From: Geosiphon pyriformis
Taxonomy: Eukaryota; Glomeromycota; Glomeromycetes; Archaeosporales; Geosiphonaceae
Reading direction: 5' to 3'
DNA: 64,000 nucleotides
Assembly: GCA_016748015.1 (NCBI GenBank)
Contig: JAAOMT010000302.1
Coordinates: 124,001 to 188,000 of the forward strand
Shown here: piece after piece, positions 11,762 through 23,039 of the stretch
How the letters are laid out: every line of letters begins with the position of its first letter
Position numbering within the stretch: the first letter of the stretch is position 1
Translations under genes and position numbers: made by a program
The notes under the pieces: generated by a model
What the model was told of the DNA's origin: nothing
The model's input: the letters and a program-made list of their open reading frames with translations, nothing else
The model's database searches: none

Positions 11762-13261
11762 ATTTGTTTACTTTCTTATTGTAAAAAGAAAATCGAAGGA
11801 ATTGGAGAAATTTTTCTTAAGTGTCGAGCTTGATATGCAAAGAACTTAGATAATCTGAGAGCGGGCATTACTTCAAAACCTTATGGAATTTTTTCTATAA
11901 AGAAACAACAGTTTTTTTTATGAAGCTCAAAGAGTTCAATTCTATATAGCAACATTTTTCAAAAAAATTTTTGTTCCCAGCTTAAGTGCTATTTTTGCAA
12001 ATTAAATATTTAACTGAAACAATTTACAACATTTGATTGGAGATTATTATAAATATCCTTATTAATAATTGATAAAATTTTAAAATTTTAATTTTTGCAT
12101 TTTACAGAAATGTTATTGTTAAAGATTTCTAAAACAAAAATATTTTAATAATACTTGTTTTAAATAATTTATTATGCTAAATTATAAACATAAGAAATTA
12201 TCTAATGGTAAAAATTGATTTTTAATTAAATGTATATTTATGTATTTTATTAAAATATATATTCATTCTTTCTAGTCAATTATAATGAATTTCAGAATAT
12301 TTAATTTTTCTGAATTTCTAATATATATTTTTTTATATTGTTTTTAATAATATTATATCTTTATTATTAAACAACTAGTTGATAATTTTAGACATTTTTT
12401 TTTTGAAAAGCCTAAGTATTATGAACAGTCTGCTTTAAATTATTGTTTTGTTAAAACTGCTATTTATTTTTGAATATCTGTTTATTATCAAAAATATTTT
12501 TTCAAAGTATTTTATACAGAATTGCGCATTCATAATTTGTTAAAAGTAAATTTATTTTACTTTATCTACAGAATTTGTTCTAAATAAAGATTTTGATAAG
12601 ATTTTTTAATAATTTTGATTATAATAATCTAATTGAAATAGAGAATTTTTACCATATGTATTGCTTAAATTTAATAAAGCTTAGCATTGACTTTTTCATT
12701 CGAAGCCAATATTTCGGGTACTAATTTATCTGAAAAAAAAAGAAAAGTCAACAAACACGACCTTTATTAAATTTAGCTTCAAACCTCAGTTTTGGTTTGC
12801 ATTTTGAATAATATAATTTGAATAAGTTATACAAATTTTTATTTCAACTTAAAATTTTCCTTTACGGAGTGAATACACATAGGTTCGATAAAAAGAACAA
12901 TTTTCACCCTTTGTACCATAATTTACAACAAATAGTATTTTGGGTCATTATGCAAAAAATTTGCAAAAGACTCGAATATGACCAAATTGTCATATTGAGG
13001 CCCTCCAAGTTAATATATAAACATTTAAATATAATATTTGCAATAATGAATTTTGAAAAATGAAAAAGAAATCAATAAATAATTATTTTGCTTTCTTTCA
13101 AGCTAAGGCACATAAAAAATCAAAACGCGCGCAACCATTTTTATAAGAGTAATTGTCATACATTTTTCATTAAATTTATCCCCTTACACAAACCTTCTAT
13201 TTTAAAGTAATCATCTCTTGACAAAGTAATCAGTTTTAAAGTATCTAGAATGTAATTGACC
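11762..13261. other. AT-rich spacer, no supported gene
   Basis: Mostly A/T. The open frame at 12,818-13,063 has the Leu/Ile/Lys/Asn/Phe composition expected of chance frames in such DNA and no family feature. The region just upstream of 13,262 might have held the N-terminal part of the Fanzor relic that follows, but nothing recognisable remains. Confidence 0.55.
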
Positions 13262-14045
13262 AGTAGTAATTATGGTAGTTGAATCGAATTCAGATCAGAA
13301 GGATTTGTTTGTTGCAGTAAAAGGAAAAGAAAAATGTAATTCATTGTTCAACAAAAGAATGGTATTTCCAAAATGGATTTATCAGAGTAAGGAAGTCTGG
13401 ATTAAGCATGTTAACCATTCTGTATAGTAAATATTTCGACTTTTTGATTTATTATATCTTTTTATTAAGTTATTTTAATGTTCATCTATTGGTATCTATA
13501 AACATTATCTTGAATTCTTCAACATATGCACATTCTTCTAGGATTTCATGTCACAAGACATTGGCATCGTATACAATAGAAATCATATATCAACTGTCAA
13601 AAGGCATATAATATTATATGTAAAAAGATAATGAAGAAAATTAGCAGGAAAATGGTGGCCATTTAGGCATGGGGAGTTTTCAAACACTTAAGTTTATGCA
13701 CCGAGACCAATTAAGCAGCTATTCCGAGAATTAAGAGAGTTAAAGTACTCCAGCGATCTTTGGTCAGTTCAATTATGTAAGTAAATGTGTCTGGTAAGTG
13801 TTCGCTTTCATTCAAAACCTTTTTTGGGAGTTTTTCATTTTGTGTCTCATTTTATTTTGTTTTCATGGACTCACTGGTAGTGTGATGTAAATGCTGCTCG
13901 AAAATCTAAGGTTTATGAACTCTGCTGCACATTCAATTATGAGAGAAATAACAATGGATTAATGCATAACCCGTTAGTTTAATTATTTATAAGACGGGAT
14001 GTAGCCTCCATTAGAGGATCTGAGGTTTGCAGTGCCGCGATTCTA
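13262..14045 (+). pseudogene. Fanzor relic, copy 2 (most complete)
   Basis: Fanzor motifs appear in order. VESNSDQKDLFVAV at about 13,278 fits the RuvC-I site V.SDPGQKDLF with four single changes. TKEWYFQNGFIRVRKSGLSM follows at about 13,350. GFHVTRHWHR, KSYINCQKA and IICKKIMKK come at 13,540-13,635, then PRPIKQLFREL at about 13,702. The RuvC-III site WxCDVNAAR is at about 13,874. Frame shifts and stops separate them and the catalytic Asp of RuvC-I is Asn, so it is inactive. The tail at 13,990-14,045 (ATAAGACGG and GTAGCCTCC) recurs after copies 5 and 6, so it belongs to the element. Fanzor proteins are RNA-guided DNA endonucleases related to TnpB. The identification rests on motif order alone. 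Confidence 0.7.
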
Positions 14046-14263
14046 TAGGATTAGTTCCATATGGATGATTAGCTCGACTCGGAGTGAGGGGAAAGTGATG
14101 ATTCCAAAAGATCGATTAAATATTCAGAAATTTTATCGTAATAGTCGCATTTCCTGATCTGTGATATTTTGTATTTTCAGCAAAAAGTTTAATAAAAATT
14201 GGGTTTGAACTAAATTTAAAATTTCCCTAAAGAAAAAATCCATTAAACAATATGTGATTCAAA

Positions 14264-14967
14264 TTACCTCCACGTCGTCGAAGCAGAAATTTTAAAATGG
14301 TATGGATTCGGTATAGATGTGGAGGGGAGAATAATTGGATGCATAGTATCTACTAGAGTTCCTTTTTGAGCCGATTTAAAGACTAATTTTTGGGTTTTTT
14401 GATCGCAATACAGAGGTGGTGATTTTCTCTCAACCACTTTTAGAAAATAGGCTTTTGAACCCATATGTTTTAACTAAAAATATATCAAACATATCGTACA
14501 GTTTCCGTAAAATTCAAATATTTTTATGCCATGTTTAACTTCAAATATTTATCTTACCTTCCAACCAATCTGAAGATATAATGGTTGACCAGCTCGTCCT
14601 TTCTCACCAGAAATTTCATAACAAAGCATTCCTTTGGTCTTTAATCGAGCTGGAAAATTTCTAAAAAAGAAATTATTTGTCAGAATTCAAAACCATCATA
14701 TATTTTTGATTAATATTCAGGCCAAAACTGAATCAAGGCTTACATGGCAGTTTTTCGAGACCCTGCAGGAATTATCAGTCGCGGCATGCAGAAGCTTTTT
14801 TCATTATAATAAGTCATTCCATTTATCAACGAAAAATTTTTATGGGAATTCTCGATTTCAATTGATAGCGTTCGCTCAATATTCAACACCTTTTTACACA
14901 TGGTTAAACATGCCTCTGTAAGCACATTTTTCTGAGGTAATAAAGATACACGAGATTCAATTGCCAT
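14264..14967 (-). CDS. small three-exon protein, possible actinoporin-like fold
   Basis: Exons 14,967-14,744, 14,660-14,558 and 14,473-14,264 join in frame to 178 residues. The introns start GTAAGC and GTAAGA and both end TTTTTAG. After a short helical N-terminus the order of strands resembles the actinoporin / fungal fruit-body lectin superfamily: a first strand SIEIEN, a P-x(4)-PAGSRK turn, a strand GMLCYEIS, an aromatic IGW strand, and a last strand HFKISAST just before the stop. Length also matches that family (about 175-180). Members are small secreted or cytosolic beta-sandwiches, some of which bind membranes; no activity can be claimed here. The membrane-binding aromatic cluster of sea-anemone proteins is not evident. 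The start could lie in an upstream exon. Gene structure is fairly sure, fold assignment is tentative. Confidence 0.5.
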
Positions 14968-16270
14968 ATTTTTGGAAAAATTCTGATAAAAAGTTCCTTT
15001 CGAATAAAAATAAGGATTTCTCAAAATCTTGTCTTGATATTAAATGCTAAAACCTTTGCTGGGACGCGGGTTAGCACTATTTATTGCTTCGGGAAATCTC
15101 GAATATCGAAAATCTTTTTTCTGCTGATCATTCGTTTCGGGTATAAATGGAACGTAAATTGCAAAGCCTTATGGGTGACACATGTACTATGTTATAATTC
15201 GGGAAATCATTGCTTTGTTTGTCGTGCAATAAGAGTCAAATATCAAAGGCGTTAACTCATCTTTTGGTCTATTTTGTATGTTTAATCTCAAGGCTTGAAA
15301 CAGGGCTCCGTCTAAGAGAACAGAGTAAAAAGACTAGGATAACATAAAGTATTCAGGTATGCATGCTTTTATCAATTCTGTGATTATTTTCATCGGCATG
15401 ATATTTTGCAAATTTGGTAACAATGCCCCATTTCAAAAATAAAACCGCTTTTCTGCGACAGATTTGGTTCTCCTGCTTTTTCTATTACATCATAAATATG
15501 TCAGATTAGGATTAATGCGAAGTGACTATATATCATGTTACATAAAATTTTTAATTTGAAAATATTTCAAATATCAAATGAGAAAGAGATCAAACTACTT
15601 TTTGGAATTTTAGCACATGTTATATACTCAAAAAGGTATTTTTAAGTCTCAATCGAATCACAACTGAGAAAATTTCCCAGATAGTCGTATTGGATAAATT
15701 TCATATGTTAGCTTCTTGAATAATGATAGTGAATAATTCTTCTGTTTCGGTTAAAAATAGATTTTGATATGGGATTGTTCAATTTTTTTAATAGAATTGA
15801 TATTGAAATACCACAATTTTATTTCAATCCAAAATATTTTATATGTGCAGTTAAACTTCAAACATTGATAATGTTTGTGTACATTCAAAATTCAACTAAA
15901 ATTGTTAGAAATAATTATTTAAAGATGGTTTTGATGGTCCAATTATGTTAAAGATTTTTTAATGGGCTAATATTTTCAATAATATTCACTTTCTAGTGAT
16001 AGTATCAGAGATGAATTTCTTTCAGATTTAATCATGACTTAGTTACATTTGCTTTTTATTGAATATTTTGAAAGAAAGGTATATTCATAATTATTTTCGG
16101 CCGAGGATCTTGTTCGCAGAAATTGTTTGATATTATATTTAATTTAATGGACAAAGTTAAAGATTTGAATGAAGGCCACTATAAAATTATTGCCCGAAAC
16201 TTTTCTACTTTCACTATCAGTATAGCCGTATTAAATTCAAAGGATATTCTAACAGGGATCTCCTACTTCG
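14968..16270. other. intergenic, no supported gene
   Basis: Lies upstream of the small three-exon gene and downstream of the BSD gene, both on the minus strand. Short frames at 15,034-15,255 and 15,769-15,951 show no domain features. Regulatory sequence of the small gene should be near 15,000-15,300, but no clear TATA box stands out. Confidence 0.5.
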
Positions 16271-17855
16271 TTATAATGAAAGCTCCTTTTTGATTTCTTT
16301 GTTCATTTCCTCTTCCCAATCATCCATTATTTCTGACTCGCCATCATCTTTTTGATCTGTGTCAACATCTGCGACCTTCGCCAATTCATCTTCAATCCAA
16401 GTATCTTGAGAAATTCGACAAAAAATGTTAGATTTCAAAAAATAGTCCGCTTAGAAGTATAAGTATAATAATCTAAACCTTCATCAGCATTTTCAGTATC
16501 AATCGACATTTCTTGAACTTCCTTCTTAGGTTCGGGTTCCTTAAGTTGTGAATAAAATCTTGGTTTAATAAACAATATTTAATCAGGTTCGAGATTATTT
16601 CTAAAAATCTGGGATAAATTCAGACTGACTTTTGGATTCTCGCTTTCCAATCGAACTTCATCATTTGCCTTCGGTGTGAGCTTTTCTTTTTCTAGCAAGT
16701 TCTCTTCATCATTTTTAGAGTATAATTCGTGTTTCAAAATGATAGAATCAAGTGACCCTAATGCTGTCTGTTTAATAAGAGAAATACGATAAAAATAGTT
16801 TCGCCAAAATATTGGTTCCTGAACCCTTTATAAAGTGAAGTTAAAGATTTATCAGATAAAAAAAGGATTCGAAATGATTGGTCATAAAAATACTCACTGT
16901 GATGGTACTAACTCAAACCGCATTCGATTGAGATTCGAATCAGCATTCAGAACAGCCATAGCTGTTTGGTAATATACAGTCAAGTCAAATTGGAAATTTG
17001 TATTTTCGGGGGGAGGGATTAAAAAATTGCGCTTGTCCTAGAGTTTTTGTTTATTAAAGTTTTTGATGAAAGCCTATACGAAAATCTTTTTAAGAAAACA
17101 AAATCTCAAACATTTTGGGAACCTGTGATAATTTCAACATTTGTTCTCTAAGCTTCCCTTCATTTGGTAATCCTTCCCAAGGCGCCAAAGCCTCTATGTT
17201 TATCAATGGCACCAAGAGTTGAGTTACGAAAAGCCGATTGAATAGATAGATGATAATACTAAAGGCTATTAGTTTTTTATGAGCTTGCGGAAATAAAAAG
17301 ATAACTGGCGCCATCACGTGCCTGTGCCAGAATTTGGTTGAATCGATTCCTCTTTCACTTGCTTTACAAAGGCATCATGTTCATTTTGTATATTTCTTGT
17401 TGTTTCCTCGACTTTTTCTTGTATTTTATGTGTCAAGAAAGCGACGCTAGAAAATGCTGATGTTGCGAATACTGTATTTTTTAAAAAAAAGATATTAGAT
17501 ACAACGAAAGAAAGTTTGGGCTGAACAAAATCGACTTACATGATAATCTTCGTGTGGTAGCATTTGTAGGCAATTGAACGTCTTTTATTGCGTTTGATAC
17601 GGCGTTTGGTACGCTCTTCAATGCATTTGGAAGTTCAATATTTTTCACAGCGTCTGGAATTTCGATATTCTTTACGGCTTTTGGGAGGTCAAGATTCTTT
17701 ACGGCTTTCGGGAGTTCCAAGTTCTTCACAGCATTAGGAAGTTCAATGTTTCTTACAGACTGTGGTAATTCGAAGTTTTTTACAGAATCTGGAAGGTCAA
17801 TATTCTTAAGAGCTTGCGGGAGGTCAAGATTTTTAACGGTATCTGGGAGCTCCAT
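16271..17855 (-). CDS. BSD-domain protein, SYAP1/SAP47-like, with nonapeptide repeats
   Basis: Seven exons (17,855-17,540; 17,471-17,322; 17,193-17,123; 17,037-16,898; 16,825-16,630; 16,539-16,479; 16,404-16,271) join in frame to 355 residues. Residues 4-85 are a tandem nine-residue repeat of the form P-x-x-V-K-N-[IL]-[ED]-L, eight clear copies. A helical stretch with KIQEKVEETT follows, then the SYAP1-type block APWEG, LKLSQ, DKRNFLIPPPEN, MRFELVPSQ and FWRNYFYRISLIKQ. The paired FW and YFYR are BSD-domain hallmarks. The C-terminus is acidic, ending near WIEDELAKV and EEEMNKEIKKELSL. SYAP1 is a soluble adaptor linked to Akt and TORC2 signalling in animals; the fungal role is unknown. Intron 2 appears to use a GC donor (ACAG/GCACGT) and ends CATAG. 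The alternative GT donor would add an unlikely hydrophobic segment. Confidence 0.8.
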
Positions 17856-18002
17856 AATTTTACGGCAACAGAATCAAAAAGATGAAAATTGCAGGCTCAT
17901 GTACAATTTATGTAATTGGATCACAATGACGTAATAAGTACTACCCAATAGGAAGTATAATGAGTCTTATCAAGGGAATAATTTTAACTAGTATATGTAA
18001 AT

Positions 18003-18400
18003 ACTTTTTCATCGATAATTCCATTCTTTATTCTGATCCAATTGATCATTGTATATAAACAGGTCTTCTTGAAAAACTCTTGGTTAGAAGTTTAAATGGA
18101 AAAAATCTGTTAATTAATATCTTTTCCATTAAACACCAATTGTAAAATATCAATAATTCTGCTATTTTTTTCTTGGATATCTTGCTGATGTCGTCATAGC
18201 CGGCTTTTTTTATGAAAACACCTTTCCATGACGAAAAAGTCCCACTCGTCCTAGAAAATATACTCTGTTGAGTTGTAAACATAAAACCTAGCTGGTAGTG
18301 GAAAGCTCAACATGAACAAGTAAAGTGCACTAAAATTAAGTTTTGCGTTGTAAATAAGTTGTATCAGTAACAACACTAATTTATTAAATTTTCTTTTTTA
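18003..18400. repeat. dispersed repeat B, copy 1
   Basis: This stretch and 58,440-58,820 share a string of matching blocks in the same order: TTTTTCATCGATAATT, a TTTATTCT.ATCCAATTGA block, ATATAAACAGGTCTTCTT, TAGCCGGCTTTTTTA, and CAACATGAACAA..AAAGTGCA. Both copies stand directly before an extreme AT-rich block. An open minus-strand frame (18,046-18,282, with KKAGYDDISKISKKKIAEL) exists here but is broken in the other copy. The nature of the element is unknown. Confidence 0.6.
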
Positions 18401-19377
18401 ACAACCTTTATAATATGATAGCATCAAATCTACTTTTATATTTGCGAAAGGATATCCTTTTTATAAACCCATAAATTTCAAATAGCAAAAAAAAAGAGAG
18501 GAATTTGTACAATAAAAATTAATCTTAACAGTTTTCTTGCAGAATTTACATTAGCATCCACCATTAAAACCAGCCATCTTGTTAATATAAATATTTTTTA
18601 TCTTCTTTAACAATAATTTTTTAATTTTTTAAGTTAAATAATTAATTTAATAATATATATACATTTATTTAATGTGCAAAATCATATTTTAAAATTTACA
18701 TAACCCATATATAACATAAAAAGAAAATTTTTGTTCTTTATTATTATACAATATTTCAATAACCTAGGATATAAATAATTTCTAAAACCCTAATTTAACC
18801 AATTGATTATATTAACTAATAATTAATAAAAAAATTTGGTTTACCAATTTTTTTGATACTCCTTTTTTATAAACTTTATTGAATTCTTTATAAATTCAGC
18901 AAGATTTTGTGGCTGTCATCTTTTTATACATTTTTTTGAATATATTTCAAAAATTGTCAATTGAATTAAAATTAAGATTATATGATTTTCAGAACAAAAA
19001 TTTTCCTTCTATATTATATTTCACTAAATTGATAAAAATCGAAAATTTGGTATTTTGTATTTTTACCAAATATTTTGTTTTAAAACTTATTATTAATTTT
19101 TATTTATTTATTGCTTGCTTCATATATCCAAGAAAATAACCGAGCAAAAATAAAATCACAGTTGTTTATTATTTATTACATACTTTTTATAATTTAGGAA
19201 AAAATTAAATGTTAATAAAACATTAATGCTGATAAAAAATGATAAAAAATGATAAAAAATTAACAATAAGTAGATTTTAATATAACAAAAAATAACATAA
19301 ATATTAGCATCAATCTAAAGAGAGAAATAATAAAACAGAATAAAATAAATTTGATATAAAAATTTTTTTCATCTTTA
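18401..19377. other. extreme AT-rich spacer
   Basis: Nearly only A and T. The plus-strand frame at 18,909-19,139 is a chance frame by composition. No gene supported. Confidence 0.65.
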
Positions 19378-19830
19378 AAATTCATGGTTTAGATCAAAAG
19401 AGCTTGTTTCAGAAAGTAAATAGAAAAAAAATGGTATTTTCAATTTAGATTCATCAGAGCAAAAAAGTGAAAAATGTAGATTTAAATAATAATAATAATG
19501 TAAAAACATATAACCATAGGAATTTCTAGTAATTCTAAAAATTATGCACCCGAGACTAATCAAGTAGTTATTCCGGGAATTGTGAAAGAGGTGTCGGGTA
19601 CAAGCAATTTCTGTTTATTACAAGATGAGCGGCTTAAAGAAATTCAGCGATATTGGTTAGTCCGAATATGTAAAGGCATATGTCTGGTAAATGTTCGTTT
19701 TCCATTGAAAACTTTTTTCGGAGTTTCTTATTTTGTATCTATTTTCATAGACTCAGTGGAATTGTTGAAATAAAGGCTTGTTACCTATGAACCCTGCTGG
19801 TGGACAGGTCCCCATACCATTTTAAAAGAG
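19378..19830 (+). pseudogene. Fanzor relic, copy 3 (internally deleted)
   Basis: GLDQKSLFQK at about 19,385 corresponds to the RuvC-I neighbourhood seen as DQKDLFVAV in copy 2. KKWYFQFRFIRAKK at about 19,429 corresponds to KEWYFQNGFIRVRK. The middle is missing and the sequence resumes at about 19,550 with HPRLIK, a stop, and LFREL, a stop, KRCRV. A GTAAATGTTCG to TTTCATAG stretch (19,686-19,750) matches the putative old intron of other copies. The RuvC-III site after it has lost most of its codons, while the end (NPAGG then CCCATACCATTTT) is still visible. It lies just upstream of the second Sel1 gene, so its 3' tail may now form part of that gene's promoter region. Confidence 0.6.
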
Positions 19831-19968
19831 AAGTTACAGTTTATCTAGGTATAAGAGGGGTTTTAGCCATGATCAGCCATTTAGGGGTTGTGGCACTTGA
19901 ATTGTGCATCGTGATTTGTTATTTTCTGCATCGGGAAATCAATCACCGGTTGATGCATTTGCTTTTAG

Positions 19969-19976
19969 TATATAAA
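19969..19976 (+). promoter_or_regulatory. TATA box of Sel1 gene 2
   Basis: TATATAAA 28 bases before the ATG at 20,004. The spacing implies a very short 5' leader. Confidence 0.55.
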
Positions 19977-20003
19977 TTTTAATACACAAACTCGAACATC
20001 AAA

Positions 20004-21241
20004 ATGGCTCAAGTCTCCACGCTTTTCCAACCAGCTTATCTCGTCCAATCTCAGACTCACAATCATATCAAGTCGAGCGTCACAAATGAAAATGACCCCT
20101 TTATCCAAAGTGCCGTCGACTTAGCCAGCGAAGCACTAGACGAGATTCAAATATCCGACAAAACCTGTTTCGCTCTATCTTCATCCACTAATGGTAATGA
20201 TGAATCGGCTTTGGAGTTCGTATATAGAATTTACAACGATTCAAGTGCACAAAATGAGGATGATCTAAATATCCTCGTTGAAATAAAAGAATGGCTGGAT
20301 GAAAATGATGAGAGCGCCGAGACTATTTTTCAAACTGTTTACCAAAAGCGAGATGATGAAAGCTACGCTTCTTTCCTGGGGTTTTTGTATTGCTATGGTT
20401 TAGGGACGCCAGTAGATAAGGAAAAAACTTTTTATTGGTATAAAGTGGCAGCTGATCGAGGTGAGCCACTTGGCTTGTTACAGCTCGGATGGTGTTATCA
20501 TGAAGCTTTTGGGATTACTCAAAATGACAAAAAGGCATTCGAATTGTTTGAGAAATGTGCCAGCACTGGGTATGCGACTGGTCAAACATGGCTTGGACAT
20601 TGCTATGAGCATGGGCATGGCACAGAAATTGATTTAGAAAAAGCATTTACATGGTATTCGAATTCGGCCAAAGGAGATTGTGCCTGGGGTCAAAATATGC
20701 TTGCACATATGTATCGAAAAGGTATTGTGACACAAAGGGATCAAGCCCAAGCCTTTCTTTGGTTCGAAAAATCGGCCCAACGAGGATATGTTGAATCTCA
20801 GTGTTGGCTAGCTTCATATCTGCAAACTGGTAAACATTATTTTCATATGGTCTTATTGCACTAATTTGTTTTTATTTCTGCTTTTTTTCAAGACATTTCT
20901 TAAAATCAACAGGAACAGGCACAAAAAAGGATTTAGAAAAAGCTTTTGAATGGTATTCAAGAGCTGCACCACATGACGACTATTCACTCAATATGATAGG
21001 ATTTTGCCATATGAATGGCGAGGGCACTCAAAAAAATATACTACGAGGCTTTTTCTATTATAAACAAGCCGGTCACAATGGACATTCTAGAGGACAAATG
21101 AATCTCGCATGTTGCTACCATTATGCTCTTGGAACATTAAGAGACCTTCATGAAGCCCTGCGTTGGTACAAGATTGCATACAGAAATGGCGATGAAAATA
21201 CCATGCGCGAAATAACTGCGGTTTTTGATCAATTACCATGA
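20004..21241 (+). CDS. Sel1-repeat protein 2 (two exons)
   Basis: Exons 20,004-20,829 and 20,913-21,241 give 384 residues. The 83-base intron (GTAAAC to ACAG) falls inside repeat five and its removal restores LQTGTGTKKDLEKAF. Residues 1-110 are the N-terminal region: a disordered start, then helices ending in ETIFQTVYQ. Seven Sel1-like repeats follow (from LGFLYCYGLGT to YHYALGT). The last one has the cap LRDLHEALRWY and the tail ITAVFDQ. Without splicing the frame would stop after GKHYFHMV, losing the last two and a half repeats. The start is the first ATG after a TATA box, and the next gene on the same strand is a shorter family member. Function is inferred only as protein-protein scaffold. 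Confidence 0.87.
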
Positions 21242-21877
21242 CAGTGAATATTTTGGATTTCTTAATTTTGAAATGAACAATTGGCGATTCGTTTTTATTT
21301 AGAATTTAGCTGCGGGTCAAAAAAATTCGTATTGTAATGTGTATAAATTTATCCTAAATTTTTGATAGAAAGCAACGATTCATGATTTTTGAGCCACGAT
21401 TCATGATCTTACATTATGAAAATCTCTTTTTCCATTTTTAACTATAAAACACGAATGTTCTTTATTTTTTAGTGAATTCCCAAATCCTTGCATTTGTTTG
21501 AAATTTTCAATTTTCAAAATCCAACAATTCAAATCTGATGATCGCTACAACTTGCAAATTCGCTAATCCTATTGGAGACTCGAAAATCACGAGAATGAAG
21601 CAAACATTGTGAAATTTTACCACGATCATTGATTTTTGATAATAAATTTCCCACCAAAAGCCTGGATACATGAAGGCTTTTCCCAGTTATCTGACAATCT
21701 TTTCTACAATGTACGACACGCGACAAATTGGATAACCGGAATTGTTGGTTCAAAAATTGATAAAAATAGTCCGTCTGTCATATGTGTATTACGTAATCAT
21801 GATGCTTAAGTTTATGAATAAATACACCCACAAAGTTTATTTTTACCTCTTTCTTTAGGAAAACCTTTTTTGCAATA
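21242..21877. other. spacer between Sel1 genes 2 and 3
   Basis: Contains the terminator region of gene 2 and the promoter of gene 3. A TATA-like AATAAATA lies near 21,817, about 60 bases before the ATG. The minus-strand frame at 21,529-21,753 has no family support. Confidence 0.5.
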
Positions 21878-22612
21878 ATGGCTTCAGCTGTGACGTCTCG
21901 TCAGCTAATACAGGACAATTTATGCGAACCTGTAACAAACAAAGCAAATTATCACAATCTGCTTTCGGAAATTTTACAAATTTATCAAACAGGATGCGAG
22001 CATTGGGAATCAGACCGAACAATTCTGGATGCCATCGAAGTACATCTTACAGTAATTCCATATTTTCAGAGTTCAGATATGGAAGAAGTTTTTTCTCTTC
22101 TCTCGTCATTTAAATCTGATACAAATTACTTGTGTCTTCAAGCTTTTTTGACACGTTATGGATTCGGTACTAGGCCAGATCTTGTTCATTCCTTTCTTCT
22201 ATTCAAAAAAGCTGCTGAACTTGGCAGCGCAGTAGCACAAAGCGAACTTGGATATTTTTATAATCATGATTTGGGAGTTCTGAAAAATCGGTCAGAAGCA
22301 TTTCGATGGTATTCAAAGTCTGCTCAACAGGGATATGCACTGGGACAATCAAATTTGGCATATTGGTATTTTTCGGGTAAGCGAGGAAAAGATAAAGATG
22401 ACAGGAAGGCGTTTTATTGGTATAATAGAGCGATAGATGCAGGCTTTTTCTCGGCACAATATCGTAAAGGTCTCTTGCTTGAGAGTGGTGCTGGTTGTGT
22501 ACGAGATTTACATGAAGCTTTACGATGCTTTCGAAGAGCTTGTTCAAAAGGCTCTATTACAAACAGTTGTCTGGTTATGCATTCAATAATGAGGAAAGGG
22601 CGTTTAAATTGA
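21878..22612 (+). CDS. Sel1-repeat protein 3 (short)
   Basis: Intronless, 244 residues from ATG 21,878. The N-terminal region (residues 1-85) matches the helical leader of its neighbours, ending DMEEVFSLLSSF. Only four Sel1-like repeats follow: RYGFGT, NHDLGV, WYFSGKRGK and LLLESGAG. The third repeat has a two-residue expansion (KRGKDKDDRKAF). The last carries the cap VRDLHEALRCF. The conserved aromatic-Phe tail is replaced by a Met-rich end (VMHSIMRKG), so the C-terminus may have diverged. It looks like a contracted sister of gene 2, in the same orientation and less than 700 bases downstream, consistent with tandem duplication and loss of repeats. Confidence 0.85.
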   Translation: MASAVTSRQLIQDNLCEPVTNKANYHNLLSEILQIYQTGCEHWESDRTILDAIEVHLTVIPYFQSSDMEEVFSLLSSFKSDTNYLCLQAFLTRYGFGTRPDLVHSFLLFKKAAELGSAVAQSELGYFYNHDLGVLKNRSEAFRWYSKSAQQGYALGQSNLAYWYFSGKRGKDKDDRKAFYWYNRAIDAGFFSAQYRKGLLLESGAGCVRDLHEALRCFRRACSKGSITNSCLVMHSIMRKGRLN

Positions 22613-23039
22613 GTTATTTGTGTCAGCTGCTAAATTTGACGCCTTTATCTCGGACCTTAACAGTTTTTATACTTTGAGAATGTAGTGAGTTAAAAATATT
22701 CAGGTTTCGCTAGCATCCTCACAACGAATAAGTTTTGCAAAAAAATTTCTTATACATTTACTTTTTTGTTAGATAGTGGTCTTCAATTCAAATAAGGGGA
22801 TTTGAGATTTTCTTAAAATTATTGAGAAGAGAATTGGATATTGAAGACTATTTATATTGAAAATCAAAGTGCTTTTTGTAATTGGAGCAATTTATTTTGA
22901 TTGAAATACGAATAAATAGAATGGAATATCTTGATTCCTAAATTTTAGCATCTATTAAGAGTAAAAATATTTTTAAATGACCTCCTTTTTAAACTCTTCA
23001 AAGCAATTTTCGAAAATCAAAGCCGTATCTATTAGGACA
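22613..23039. other. spacer, no gene seen
   Basis: Downstream region of Sel1 gene 3. No coding frame or known element. Confidence 0.5.

Noticed and set aside
18909-19139. 76-codon frame in the AT block
   Set aside because: Leu/Ile/Phe/Lys/Asn composition expected by chance in nearly pure A/T DNA. The same judgement applies to 29,407-29,607, 34,761-34,964, 40,733-41,092 and 60,193-60,471.
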